Below are positions 1 to 9,535 of a stretch of DNA of 64,000 bases, in pieces. Origin of the DNA: Candidatus Latescibacterota bacterium (GTDB lineage Bacteria > Latescibacterota > UBA2968 > UBA8231); the NCBI GenBank assembly GCA_022819745.1, contig JAJEGS010000058.1:1-64000 (forward strand). The letters are read 5' to 3'. Made by a program: the position numbers and the translations under genes. The notes beneath the pieces are model-generated. The model saw only the letters and a list, made by a program, of their open reading frames with translations, ran no database searches and had not been told where the DNA came from. Position 1 is the first letter of the stretch; each line of letters begins with the position of its first letter.

Positions 1-120
1 CTGAGATGGCTCAAACGGTGGATCGCCCACCAACGCCAACGCTTGCCCCCCTTCAATGCACAGTTGGCACCCACAGGAATCAGAACCGTTAGGAAAACCA
101 AAAAACCTAGCAAAAAGTAA
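1..120 (+). CDS. 3' end of an unidentified protein (partial)
   Basis: Frame 1 is open from the window edge to a TAA at 118-120 and gives 39 residues, rich in Arg/Lys and Trp and ending in a basic tail (KKPSKK). No domain can be recognised in so short a piece. It could be the C-terminus of a real gene entering from the left or chance. The following 120-268 stretch is AT-richer and holds no further gene. Confidence 0.3.
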   Translation: MRWLKRWIAHQRQRLPPFNAQLAPTGIRTVRKTKKPSKK

Positions 121-268
121 AAATGTAAGGGAATCAGACTCTCTCATAACCGCGTCCACCTGGTGCGAGTAGGAGATGAAGTCCGGGTTCGAGTTAGCTC
201 CATCAGTCCGAAACGTAAGCGCATCGCCTTTCGCCTATTACCGCCGCCTTCCTAAAGGAAGTTTTGCA

Positions 269-1204
269 ATGACAGACTCTATACAGCAAGACCTGTTTAA
301 TTCCTTTGATCCTGGTGTGTCGCAGGACGTTTCTGGCCCCGATAAATCCGGTAAGGCTGACGTAACGTATGTCCAGACGGGACAGTTGCTGACGAAGCCG
401 ACCGGATTTATGAATGCGTACGATTTTACGCTCAACCCGTATAGCGGCTGCTCGTTTGGCTGTACCTACTGCTACGCGGCGTTTTTCAGTCGGGATACCG
501 AAAAGCGCGATACGTGGGGTTATTGGGTCGATGTAAAAGAAAACGCAATCGAGCTGCTGGATAAGCGTCGGAAGTCGCTGGACGACAAGCTCATTTATAT
601 GAGTAGCGTCACCGATCCTTATCAGCCCATCGAGCGAGAGTTGGAACTCACTCGCCGCCTGCTGGAAATTATGGCCGAGCGGCACAAGCCCAAGTTGGTC
701 GTCCAAACCCGCAGCCCGCTGGTGGTGCGGGACTGTGATCTGTTCCAGCGCATTGAGAATAACGGAGGACGGGTACAGGTCAATATGACGGTCACCACCG
801 ACGATGAGGACATCCGGCGGACTTTTGAGCCGTTCTGCCCGGCTAATCACCGGAGACTGGAGGCCATCAAGGAAGTACAGGCAGCCAGCCTTGATACCTG
901 CATCACAATGACACCCCTGCTGCTGGTCAATAGCAATCGCGACTTTGCCGATGCCTTGATTGATACTGGCGTCAAGAAATTCATCGCCCAGCCTTTTCAC
1001 TTCCGGCAAGGGAAGTTTCTGGCCGGTACGCGGGACGGGGCGTATGACCTAATGGCGCAGAAGCTGGGCTGCGGGCGCAGTGATTTTGAATCTGAGTATC
1101 TGGAACGCTATCGGCAGTTCTTCGGAGTGCTCGACAACAAACTGCGCCATCGCGGTTTGCCGCCTTTAGGTGAAGGAAAGGACGGGTTTGCGCCGCCGTT
1201 TTAG
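269..1204 (+). CDS. Radical SAM protein, spore-photoproduct-lyase-like (SPL) family
   Basis: The 311-residue protein carries the radical-SAM iron-sulfur motif CSFGCTYC at about residues 61-68 (Cys 61, 65, 68), followed by the family's usual Tyr-Ala. Such proteins bind a [4Fe-4S] cluster and cleave S-adenosylmethionine. Members of the SPL/Rv2578c-like group have an unresolved cellular reaction, possibly nucleic-acid repair. The open frame extends up to an ATG at 176, but the ATG at 269 is preferred because AAAGGAAG lies about 8 bases upstream and the extra 31 residues look non-coding. A small XRE gene follows closely. The family is clear; the exact function is not. Confidence 0.85.
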   Translation: MTDSIQQDLFNSFDPGVSQDVSGPDKSGKADVTYVQTGQLLTKPTGFMNAYDFTLNPYSGCSFGCTYCYAAFFSRDTEKRDTWGYWVDVKENAIELLDKRRKSLDDKLIYMSSVTDPYQPIERELELTRRLLEIMAERHKPKLVVQTRSPLVVRDCDLFQRIENNGGRVQVNMTVTTDDEDIRRTFEPFCPANHRRLEAIKEVQAASLDTCITMTPLLLVNSNRDFADALIDTGVKKFIAQPFHFRQGKFLAGTRDGAYDLMAQKLGCGRSDFESEYLERYRQFFGVLDNKLRHRGLPPLGEGKDGFAPPF

Positions 1205-1235
1205 CCACCGAACTATCTTGCCCCGATCAATAAAC

Positions 1236-1538
1236 ATGATTACTAAAGGACAATATGGGATTTCTAATTTGGAGAGAGATTTTGGATGTCTGACATTTGG
1301 AAATGCTCTGTCAAGCTATCGAATAGGAGAAGAAAAAAGCCAGAGAGAGTTTGCTATTTTTTTGGGTATTTCACCTCAAAGCCTTTGTGATATTGAAAAA
1401 GAAAGAAGAATTCCAAGTCCCAGTAGGGCAGCTAAAATTGCCGGGAAACTTGGCGAACCAGAAAGTTTTTGGGTTCAGCTTGCATTACAAGATATGCTGC
1501 GAAAGGAAAATTTGAACCTTGTTGTTTCCATCGGTTGA
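1236..1538 (+). CDS. Small XRE-family helix-turn-helix protein (antitoxin-like)
   Basis: A 100-residue protein with a helix-turn-helix around residues 28-70 (SQREFAIFLGISPQSLCDIE), typical of Xre/HigA-type DNA-binding proteins. ATG 1236 is chosen over an in-frame ATG at 1170 that lies inside the upstream gene. Codons are strikingly A/T-rich (AAA, GAA, AGA, TTT) compared with the GC-rich neighbours on both sides, which points to recent acquisition. No toxin partner is adjacent: upstream is the radical-SAM gene and downstream a sugar-nucleotide operon. It may be an orphan antitoxin or a self-regulating repressor. Confidence 0.8.
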   Translation: MITKGQYGISNLERDFGCLTFGNALSSYRIGEEKSQREFAIFLGISPQSLCDIEKERRIPSPSRAAKIAGKLGEPESFWVQLALQDMLRKENLNLVVSIG

Positions 1539-1582
1539 TGAAAAATGCCGTACTGTGTAGCGAAGTACCCCTGCCCTAACCC

Positions 1583-2698
1583 ATGCGCCACATTCTAGTC
1601 ACAGGCGGCGCCGGCTTTATCGGCTCGCACACCGTAGATCGCCTCGTCGCCGCGGGCTATCGCGTCCGCATCCTCGACTCCCTACAGGAGCGAGTCCACC
1701 CCGAAGGCTGGCCCACCTATTTGCCCGCAGGCGTAGAAAAGATGCGCGGCGACGTGCGTCAACGCGCCGACTGGCTAGCCGCGCTCGACGGCATCGACGG
1801 CGTCATTCATCTAGCGGCCTACCAAGACTACATGCCCGACTTCTCCACCTTCCACCACGTCAACACCGTCGGTGCCACCCTGCTCTACGAACTGATCGTC
1901 GCCGAGAAGCTACCTGTGCGGAAAGTCGTCCTAGCCTCGTCTCAAGCTGTCTATGGAGAGGGCAAGTACCGCTGTGCCGAGCACGGCGTCGTCTATCCCG
2001 ACGCCCGTCCCGACGCGCAGCTAGCCAGAGCCGAGTGGGAGGTCCGCTGCCCCCACTGCGCTGCTGAACTTGAACACCAGCCGATCACCGAAGACACCGT
2101 CAACCCCCACACTCCCTATGGCATTTCCAAATACGCAGCCGAACTGACCTCCTTCAGCCTCGGCCGCAAATACGACATTCCCACGGTCAACATGCGCTAC
2201 TCCATCGTCCAAGGGCCGCGCAACTCCTTTTTCAATGCCTACTCGGGCATCGGCCGCATTTTTGCCCTCCGCGTCCTGCACGGCCAGCCCCCCGTCTGCT
2301 ACGAGGACGGCCAATCGCTGCGCGACTACGTCTATGTCGGCGATGTGGCCCGCGCCAATGTCCTCTGTCTCGAAGACGAGCGTGCCAATTTTCGCTCCTT
2401 CAATGTCGCCGGGCAGTGCGGCACCACCGTCCTCGAATACGCCCAGCTAGTAACGCGCATCGCCGGGCGGGCCATCGAACCGCTCGTAAGCGGCGAATAC
2501 CGCTTTGGCGACACCCGCCACACCGTCTCCTCCGGCGCGGCCCTGCAAGCCCTTGGCTGGCAGCCCGAGATCTCGCTCGAACAAACCATTGGCGAATACA
2601 TCGAGTGGGTCAAAGAGCAACCCAACCTCGCGGACTTCTACGCCGCGGCCCAAGCGAATATGCGCGCCGCCAACGTCCTGCGCAGGGCTAGCGCGTGA
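1583..2698 (+). CDS. NAD-dependent sugar-nucleotide epimerase with Cys-rich insert (dTDP-L-rhamnose 4-epimerase-like)
   Basis: Extended SDR of 371 residues. The NAD(P)-binding motif GGAGFIG is at residues 8-14 and the catalytic Tyr-Lys pair (YGISK) near 179-183. Between them, about residues 128-160, is an insert with a CxxH and a CPHC cluster separated by ~25 residues. This insert is characteristic of dTDP-L-rhamnose 4-epimerase-like enzymes and may bind zinc. The gene overlaps the next start by 4 bases (GTGA), so the nucleotidyltransferase and GHMP kinase that follow are probably co-translated. Together they suggest synthesis of an activated surface sugar. The precise sugar is not decidable from sequence alone. 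Confidence 0.85.
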   Translation: MRHILVTGGAGFIGSHTVDRLVAAGYRVRILDSLQERVHPEGWPTYLPAGVEKMRGDVRQRADWLAALDGIDGVIHLAAYQDYMPDFSTFHHVNTVGATLLYELIVAEKLPVRKVVLASSQAVYGEGKYRCAEHGVVYPDARPDAQLARAEWEVRCPHCAAELEHQPITEDTVNPHTPYGISKYAAELTSFSLGRKYDIPTVNMRYSIVQGPRNSFFNAYSGIGRIFALRVLHGQPPVCYEDGQSLRDYVYVGDVARANVLCLEDERANFRSFNVAGQCGTTVLEYAQLVTRIAGRAIEPLVSGEYRFGDTRHTVSSGAALQALGWQPEISLEQTIGEYIEWVKEQPNLADFYAAAQANMRAANVLRRASA

Positions 2699-3414
2699 AG
2701 GCGATGATCCTAGCCGCCGGCCGCGGCACGCGCCTGCGCCCGCTCACCGACGAGCTTCCCAAGGCGATGGTCCCCTTTGCCGACAAACCCCTGCTCGAAT
2801 ACGTCGTGCGTCTGTTGGCACAGCACGGATTCGACGACCTCGTCATCAACCTCCACCACTTGCCCCAAGTCATCACCGACTATTTTGGCGATGGTCGGGC
2901 CTGGAACGTGTCGATTACCTATTCGCTGGAGGACGACCTACTCGGCACCGCCGGTGCTGTGCGGCAAGTTGCCGACTTCTTCGACGGCCCTTTTTTACTG
3001 TACTACGGAGACAACCTGACCAACTTCGACTTAGGCGACTTGTGGCAAACCCACCAGCGCGAGGGCGAAATCGCCAGTATCGGACTCTTGTGGATGGACG
3101 ACCCGACCACGCGGGGCATCATCGGCCTCGACGCGCACCACCGCATCACCCGCTTCGTCGAAAAACCGCGGCCCGACCAAGTATTCACCAACTATTGGGT
3201 CAACGCCGGAATCTACGTCCTACAACCCGAAATCCTCGACCGCATCCCGCCGGACACCCCTTGCGACTTCAGCGAAGTCTTCACCGACTTACTCGCCGTA
3301 GGCCGCCCCCTGCTCGGGCATCCCCTGCGCGGTCAGCTCCTCTCGACCGATACGCCGGAGCGCTACCGCCACGCCAGCCAGTGCGTGGACTCGGGAACCT
3401 TTGCCCTTCCCTGA
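2695..3414 (+). CDS. Sugar-phosphate nucleotidyltransferase (HddC/RmlA-like)
   Basis: A 239-residue nucleotidyltransferase that would activate a sugar 1-phosphate with an NTP. The N-terminal signature LAAGRGTRLRPLT and the following PKAMVPFADKPLL at about residues 6-30 form the nucleotide-binding P-loop and the conserved Lys. YGDN at ~104 matches the metal-binding Asp of the family. Start is GTG 2695, overlapping the epimerase stop; ATG 2704 is possible but would cut into the beta strand. With the GHMP kinase downstream it resembles the HddC-HddA pair of GDP-D-glycero-D-manno-heptose synthesis, but GmhA/GmhB-type partners are absent here. Confidence 0.85.
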   Translation: MKAMILAAGRGTRLRPLTDELPKAMVPFADKPLLEYVVRLLAQHGFDDLVINLHHLPQVITDYFGDGRAWNVSITYSLEDDLLGTAGAVRQVADFFDGPFLLYYGDNLTNFDLGDLWQTHQREGEIASIGLLWMDDPTTRGIIGLDAHHRITRFVEKPRPDQVFTNYWVNAGIYVLQPEILDRIPPDTPCDFSEVFTDLLAVGRPLLGHPLRGQLLSTDTPERYRHASQCVDSGTFALP

Positions 3415-3426
3415 AACGAGGATAGT

Positions 3427-4416
3427 TTGATCATCACCAGAGCGCCCCTGCGCATTCCGCTCGGCGGCGGCGGTACCGACCTAGCCTCCTATTACACCCA
3501 TCATGGGGGTTTTGTACTCAGTGCTGGCATCGACAAATACGTCTATATCCAACTCAACGACCTCAAGGTGGAAGACTTCATTCGCGTCAAGTACTCTCAG
3601 ACCGAAAAGGTCGATGCACCCGTCCATATCCAACACCCCCTGCTGCGCGAATCCCTGATCTACGCCGGGATAGAGGGCGGGATCGAAATAAGCGCGATGT
3701 CCGACGTACCTGGACGCACGGGTTTGGGGTCGTCAGGCGCGTTCACCGTAGCATTGCTAGCCGCACTCCACGCCTATAAGCGCGAACAGCCCTCCCCCCA
3801 AGCGCTAGCCGAGGAAGCCCACTATATCGAAACGGTGCGGGCCGCCCAGCCAGCGGGCAAACACGACCACTACTTGGGCACCTTCGGCGGCCTGACTTGC
3901 CTCGACATCGACACCAGCGGGCGCGTCGCCGTCGCACCCCTCGCGATTTCCGCGCCCACTGCCGAGACCCTAGCGGCTAACATGCTGGTCTTTTTTACCG
4001 GCATCCGGCGCGAGAGTTCGGACATCCTCGCCCAGCAAAACCAAGACACCCAACAAGGCGACGACCGAGTCTTAGACAGCCTGCATCAGACCAAGCAGAT
4101 CGGCTACCAGATCAAGGAGGCGCTCGAACGAGACGAACTCGACCGCTTCGGCGAATTGCTCCACGAACACTGGCTGGCCAAAAAGCAGCGGACGCAGCAG
4201 ATATCCAATGCGGATATCGACCACTGGTACGCGGCCGGCCGCGCCGCCGGTGCCCTCGGCGGCAAGCTGCTAGGGGCCGGTGGCGGTGGTTTCCTCATGT
4301 TCTATTGCCCGGCGGAACACCACGCCAAACTGCGCACAACCATGGCCCAAGAGGGCCTGCGCGAGATGCGCTGCCAATTTGCCACCAAGGGCGTCCAGAT
4401 CCTCATCCACATCTGA
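3427..4416 (+). CDS. GHMP-family sugar kinase (HddA-like heptose-7-phosphate kinase)
   Basis: The 329-residue protein begins with the GHMP signature RAPLRIPLGGGGTDL. It has the phosphate-binding loop PGRTGLGSSGAF near residues 95-106 and the C-terminal motif GAGGGGFLMFY near 283-293. These three motifs define GHMP kinases, and the sequence style matches D-glycero-D-manno-heptose 7-phosphate kinases. Start is TTG 3427 with GAGGATAG a few bases upstream; no ATG is available before the conserved motif. The stop overlaps the next ATG (ATGA), so translation is coupled to the hydrolase gene. It probably acts with the nucleotidyltransferase in nucleotide-sugar formation. Confidence 0.85.
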   Translation: MIITRAPLRIPLGGGGTDLASYYTHHGGFVLSAGIDKYVYIQLNDLKVEDFIRVKYSQTEKVDAPVHIQHPLLRESLIYAGIEGGIEISAMSDVPGRTGLGSSGAFTVALLAALHAYKREQPSPQALAEEAHYIETVRAAQPAGKHDHYLGTFGGLTCLDIDTSGRVAVAPLAISAPTAETLAANMLVFFTGIRRESSDILAQQNQDTQQGDDRVLDSLHQTKQIGYQIKEALERDELDRFGELLHEHWLAKKQRTQQISNADIDHWYAAGRAAGALGGKLLGAGGGGFLMFYCPAEHHAKLRTTMAQEGLREMRCQFATKGVQILIHI

Positions 4417-5261
4417 TGCACACCCTCGACCTAGGCGACGCAGAGGCCGTACACCTGCCCGGCGGCGACTTTCGTCTCGACGGAGGGACCATGTTCGGCT
4501 TGGTGCCCAAGGCCCTGTGGCAGCGCACTGCCACTGCCGATGAGCACAACCGCATCCGCCTGTCGTGCAACTGCCTGCTCCTGAAAACGGGCCGCGAGCT
4601 CGTGCTGCTCGACACGGGATTTGGCGAGCGCTTCTCCCCGCGCGAGCGCACCATGTACGGCATGGACGGCGAGCAGACGCTGCGCGGCTCGCTCGCGGCC
4701 GCAGGTGTAGCCCCGGAGGCGATCACCATGGTCGCGCTCACCCACCTGCACTTCGACCACTTCAGCGGCTGTCTCGTCGAAGAGCCTGCGGGCCTGATCC
4801 CGCTCTTTCCCAACGCCATCCACGCGGTACAGCGCGGCGAGTGGGACGACGCCTTAGCCGGCCGCAGCACCATGCGGAGCAGCTACCGGCCCGAAGAGCT
4901 CCATGCCCTCTCCCGTCAAGTCGAGCTGCGCTTCCTCGACGGCGACGGCGAATTGGCACCTGGACTGACGGCCTTTGTCACCGGCGGCCACACCCGCGCC
5001 CATCAGGGGTTTCGCCTCGAAGCTGGCGGCCACACCCTAATCTATCCCGGAGAGCTAATCCCCACGCGCTCCCACCTGCGGCCCTATTGGAACATGGCCT
5101 ACGACATGTTCCCCTACCAGACTTTGACCCGCAAACAGCAATTTACCGCCGAAGCCGCTGCTCAGAAGTGGATCGTGGCTTGGGACCACGATCCCGACGC
5201 GCCGTGGAGCCGCATCGCCCAAGACGGCGACCACTTCGTCGCCCGCAATGTCGAACTTTGA
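4416..5261 (+). CDS. Metallo-beta-lactamase-fold hydrolase
   Basis: A 281-residue MBL-fold enzyme. The dinuclear metal motif HLHFDH lies near residues 109-114, a later GGHT near 190 supplies another ligand, and a C-terminal WDHD supplies the last His. The layout resembles quorum-quenching lactonases and related glyoxalase-II-like hydrolases, but the substrate is unknown. ATG 4416 overlaps the kinase stop, so the longer in-frame extension back to 4305 is discarded. It closes a five-base-overlap-style operon whose other members build a sugar nucleotide. Confidence 0.8.
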   Translation: MHTLDLGDAEAVHLPGGDFRLDGGTMFGLVPKALWQRTATADEHNRIRLSCNCLLLKTGRELVLLDTGFGERFSPRERTMYGMDGEQTLRGSLAAAGVAPEAITMVALTHLHFDHFSGCLVEEPAGLIPLFPNAIHAVQRGEWDDALAGRSTMRSSYRPEELHALSRQVELRFLDGDGELAPGLTAFVTGGHTRAHQGFRLEAGGHTLIYPGELIPTRSHLRPYWNMAYDMFPYQTLTRKQQFTAEAAAQKWIVAWDHDPDAPWSRIAQDGDHFVARNVEL

Positions 5262-5280
5262 CCACGGCTTTTCATCCTAT

Positions 5281-5307
5281 AAATCCCACAAATCCCACAA
5301 ATCACAG
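5281..5307 (+). repeat. Short tandem repeat AAATCCCAC (about 3 units)
   Basis: Two exact 9-base units at 5281-5289 and 5290-5298 are followed by a degenerate third (AAATCACAG). The repeat lies in the short gap between the hydrolase and a small gene. No function is apparent. Confidence 0.5.
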
Positions 5308-5351
5308 TCCTCTTTGACCGCACCCAAGCCGTGCGTTATTTTAACGCCGCT

Positions 5352-5597
5352 ATGTCCTTGGAAGTCATCGAAATTCCCGCCGAGCACCGCGACCTGCTCA
5401 ACCGCCTGTCCGAGCTGATTCCCGACCTCGAACCAGACTCGCCGCAGAGTTTGCAGCGAATCTTCGGCTTGGGGCTGATCGCCCTAACCATGCAGATCAC
5501 CAATAAGGCCCGCGCCCAAGATCAAGCGGAGCTAGTCGCCGAACTGGGCGACCTCGCCAAGTCCATGGTCGAAGCCGAAGGCTGGTCCTCGCTATGA
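5352..5597 (+). CDS. Small protein of unknown function, coupled to an SDR gene
   Basis: An 81-residue acidic, largely helical protein (many Leu, Glu, Asp) with no recognisable domain. ATG 5352 is taken; GTG 5331 in the same frame is an alternative, and neither has a strong ribosome-binding site. Its stop overlaps the ATG of the SDR gene (ATGATGA arrangement at 5594-5597), which argues that it is really translated. No function is proposed. Confidence 0.55.
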   Translation: MSLEVIEIPAEHRDLLNRLSELIPDLEPDSPQSLQRIFGLGLIALTMQITNKARAQDQAELVAELGDLAKSMVEAEGWSSL

Positions 5598-6376
5598 TGA
5601 TTCCACCCTCCTCGCTCGACCTCTTCAACCTCAAGGGTCGCACGGCCTTGGTGACGGGCGGCAGCAAGGGCCTCGGCGAAGCTATGGCCTGCGCGCTGTC
5701 CGCGGCCGGTGCCGACGTGGCCCTCACCAGTCGCGATCTGGAAGAAGCCCGCGCCGCAGCCGAGCAAATCAGCGCTCACACCAACGGCCGCGTGCTCGCT
5801 TTCCAAGCCGATGCAGCGGACCGCGCCCAAGTGGAAGCCTCAGTGAGCCAAACCAACGACGCCTTAGGCCCCATCGACATCCTAGTCAACAACGCCGGCA
5901 TCAACATCCGCAGCCCTATCGTCGAGTTGCGCGACGAGGATTGGGACGCAGTCATCGCCATCAACCTCACCGGCCCGATGTACTACTGCCGGGCTGTGGG
6001 GCCGCAGATGATCGAACGCGGTTACGGCCGCGTCATCAACCTCGGCTCCACGGTGTCGCAGGTCTCAATTGCCGACCGCACGCCCTATGCATCGAGTAAA
6101 GGCGGCATCGTCCAGCTCACCAAAACCCTCGCCCTTGAATGGGCAGCGCACGGGATCACTGTCAACGCCATCTGCCCCGGCCCCTTTATCACCCCCATCA
6201 ACGCCATCCTACTGCAAGACCCAGACAAGGCGCGCGAAATGATCGCCAAGGTCCCCATGGACCGTTGGGGCGACCCAGCCGAACTGGCCACGGCCGTCCT
6301 CTACTTCGCCTCAGAAGCATCGGGCTTTACCACCGGATCGACCCTAGTCGTCGATGGCGGGTACACCGCCCAGTAG
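5594..6376 (+). CDS. SDR-family oxidoreductase (gluconate 5-dehydrogenase/3-oxoacyl-reductase type)
   Basis: A classical 260-residue short-chain dehydrogenase. The [10 protein letters not shown] cofactor loop is near residue 20, NNAG near 100, and YASSK (catalytic Tyr and Lys) near 164-168; the C-terminal VDGGYTAQ is typical. The opening [13 protein letters not shown] resembles gluconate 5-dehydrogenases and 2-deoxy-D-gluconate 3-dehydrogenases. The substrate cannot be fixed, but the sugar-related surroundings agree. The TAG stop is embedded in a 29-base palindromic repeat (6373-6401). Confidence 0.88.
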   Translation: MMIPPSSLDLFNLKGRTALVTGGSKGLGEAMACALSAAGADVALTSRDLEEARAAAEQISAHTNGRVLAFQADAADRAQVEASVSQTNDALGPIDILVNNAGINIRSPIVELRDEDWDAVIAINLTGPMYYCRAVGPQMIERGYGRVINLGSTVSQVSIADRTPYASSKGGIVQLTKTLALEWAAHGITVNAICPGPFITPINAILLQDPDKAREMIAKVPMDRWGDPAELATAVLYFASEASGFTTGSTLVVDGGYTAQ

Positions 6377-6401
6377 GGGGCGGTTTCAAACCGCCCCCTA
6401 C
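6373..6401. repeat. REP-like perfect palindrome overlapping a stop codon
   Basis: Two 14-base arms (GTAGGGGGCGGTTT and its exact complement) flank a single C. The repeat contains the TAG stop of the upstream SDR gene. A sibling with the same arm pattern is at 9487-9514. Palindromes of this GTAGGGGCGG type occur as dispersed repeats in some genomes. Located between convergent genes, it can also fold as a terminator hairpin. Confidence 0.8.
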
Positions 6402-6420
6402 GTCGCGTATGTAGCACGGC

Positions 6421-7203
6421 CTAGAGCCGACGGCAGACCCTCCTAAAAGCGAACCGCGTCAAGCGGGGCAAGTGCTGGCGCAGCTTGATCAGCAAAAGTG
6501 CGGCTGCGTCTGGGACGCTCTTGCGCTTGCCCGCGGCTACGGCGTCTGCGATGGCTTCGGCCACTTCCTCGGCCGACTTGGCGAATTTTTTCTGCACGGG
6601 TAAATGCTTCGAACCGGCCCGCTCGGCAAACTCAGTATGCACCAAGCCCGGCCCTACCAAGTGGACGCCAATGCCTTGGGGCGTTAGCTCGTAGTCGAGG
6701 CTTTCGGCCAAGCCGTTTAATGCGAATTTTGTCGCGCAGTACACGGCGTGCTTGGGCACGGGAAATTCGCCGACAATACTCGATATGAAGACCAACCGGC
6801 CCCGCCCTTGCGCCAGCATCCCCGGCAAAAAGGCGCGGGTGCAGTAAATGGCACCGAGCAGATTAGTTTGCACCACGGCCTCGCATTCGCGCACATCCGC
6901 GTCGGCAAACGAGCGGTAATGCCCCCGCCCCGCGTTATTGATCAGCACGTCGGCCCCGCCCCATTGCGCTTCCACTTTGGCGTGCAAAGCGCCGACTTGG
7001 GACAGATCGCTTACGTCGCACGGCACCACTAGCGGCTGGCGACCGCCGCTTTCTTCAATGGCCGATCCCAATTCTGCTAGCGCCTCGGCGCGGCGCGCCA
7101 CCAACACTAAGCGCGCCCCGCGCTCGGCCAGCACGAGAGCCAAGGCGCGCCCGATGCCGCTGCTGGCCCCAGTAAGCACAACTCGCTGGTCATCCCAGTC
7201 CAT
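6421..7203 (-). CDS. SDR-family oxidoreductase (membrane-associated DltE/YqjQ-like type)
   Basis: A 260-residue short-chain dehydrogenase with TGASSGIGRA near residues 12-21, NNAG near 90, and a Ser/Tyr-Lys catalytic set (YCATK near 155-159). The extended tail rich in Arg/Leu (RQHLPRLTRFAFRRV) is common in SDRs that sit at membranes. ATG 7203 is preferred because GAGGG lies just upstream; an in-frame ATG at 7251 has no ribosome-binding site. It converges on the SDR at 5594-6376 but shares little beyond family motifs. Substrate unknown. Confidence 0.87.
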   Translation of the reverse strand: MDWDDQRVVLTGASSGIGRALALVLAERGARLVLVARRAEALAELGSAIEESGGRQPLVVPCDVSDLSQVGALHAKVEAQWGGADVLINNAGRGHYRSFADADVRECEAVVQTNLLGAIYCTRAFLPGMLAQGRGRLVFISSIVGEFPVPKHAVYCATKFALNGLAESLDYELTPQGIGVHLVGPGLVHTEFAERAGSKHLPVQKKFAKSAEEVAEAIADAVAAGKRKSVPDAAALLLIKLRQHLPRLTRFAFRRVCRRL

Positions 7204-7375
7204 TATTCCCTCAATTTTTTCATAATGAGAATCAGAGGTTTCTATTTTCATTTAGAGAAAATACCGCAATAAATTATTTTTAATACACTTATCTATATTT
7301 TTCGCCCTTATTTTCTAAATATATTATCAATATGGGAAAACGTTCGTTTGCTGCCCTGCGTCAAGATACGGCATA

Positions 7376-7397
7376 AGTGCTTTATAAACAAAGCACT
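7376..7397. promoter_or_regulatory. Perfect inverted repeat upstream of groES
   Basis: AGTGCTTT and AAAGCACT form 8-base arms separated by 6 bases. It sits about 20 bases upstream of the -24 element of the putative sigma-54 promoter, centred near -55 from the expected start. The order GTGC...GCAC is the reverse of a CIRCE element, so it is not an HrcA site. It may bind an activator or repressor; no regulator gene is adjacent. Confidence 0.45.
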
Positions 7398-7415
7398 AGC
7401 AAAATTTTCGTCCAT

Positions 7416-7431
7416 TGGCACGAACTTTGCA
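7416..7431 (+). promoter_or_regulatory. Putative sigma-54 (RpoN) promoter of groESL
   Basis: TGGCACG-N4-TTGCA matches the RpoN -24/-12 consensus at all key bases. The GG (7417-7418) and GC (7429-7430) doublets have the canonical 10-base separation. The predicted start near 7442 gives a leader of about 34 bases before the groES ATG. No comparable sigma-70 pair was seen closer to the gene. Confidence 0.65.
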
Positions 7432-7475
7432 TGTAGCATCCCATAGCCATTTTACCCTAAAAGGAGGAGTCAATC

Positions 7476-9411
<1,936 letters not shown>

Positions 9412-9432
9412 GGGACGCTTGGCACACATGTA

Positions 9433-9473
9433 AAAGCGGGCGGGGTGTTTCATCCCGCCCGCTTTCTTTTTAT
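9433..9473 (+). terminator. Intrinsic terminator of groESL
   Basis: AAAGCGGGCGGG (9433-9444) pairs perfectly with CCCGCCCGCTTT (9454-9465) around a 9-base loop, followed by CTTTTTATTT. It lies 21 bases after the groL stop. Confidence 0.9.
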
Positions 9474-9486
9474 TTACTGATGTTGC

Positions 9487-9514
9487 GTAGGGGCGGTTCG
9501 CGAACCGCCCCTAC
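9487..9514. repeat. REP-like perfect palindrome
   Basis: A 28-base uninterrupted palindrome made of two copies of GTAGGGGCGGTTCG in inverted orientation. It is a relative of the repeat at 6373-6401. It lies between the groL terminator and the SelA-like gene, just upstream of that gene's start. Confidence 0.8.
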
Positions 9515-9535
9515 CGTTTCCCTAAGGACCTACAC

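Noticed and set aside
72..90. Second sigma-54-like site (TTGGCACCC)
   Set aside because: A TGGCAC half is present but no TTGC follows at the required spacing.
203..1009. Open frame of 268 codons on the minus strand
   Set aside because: It is antisense to the radical-SAM gene whose CxxxCxxC motif is intact; no motif was seen in the minus frame.
7376..7397. CIRCE/HrcA element before groES
   Set aside because: The inverted repeat has the half-sites in the opposite order (GTGC...GCAC) and a 6-base spacer, unlike TTAGCACTC-N9-GAGTGCTAA.
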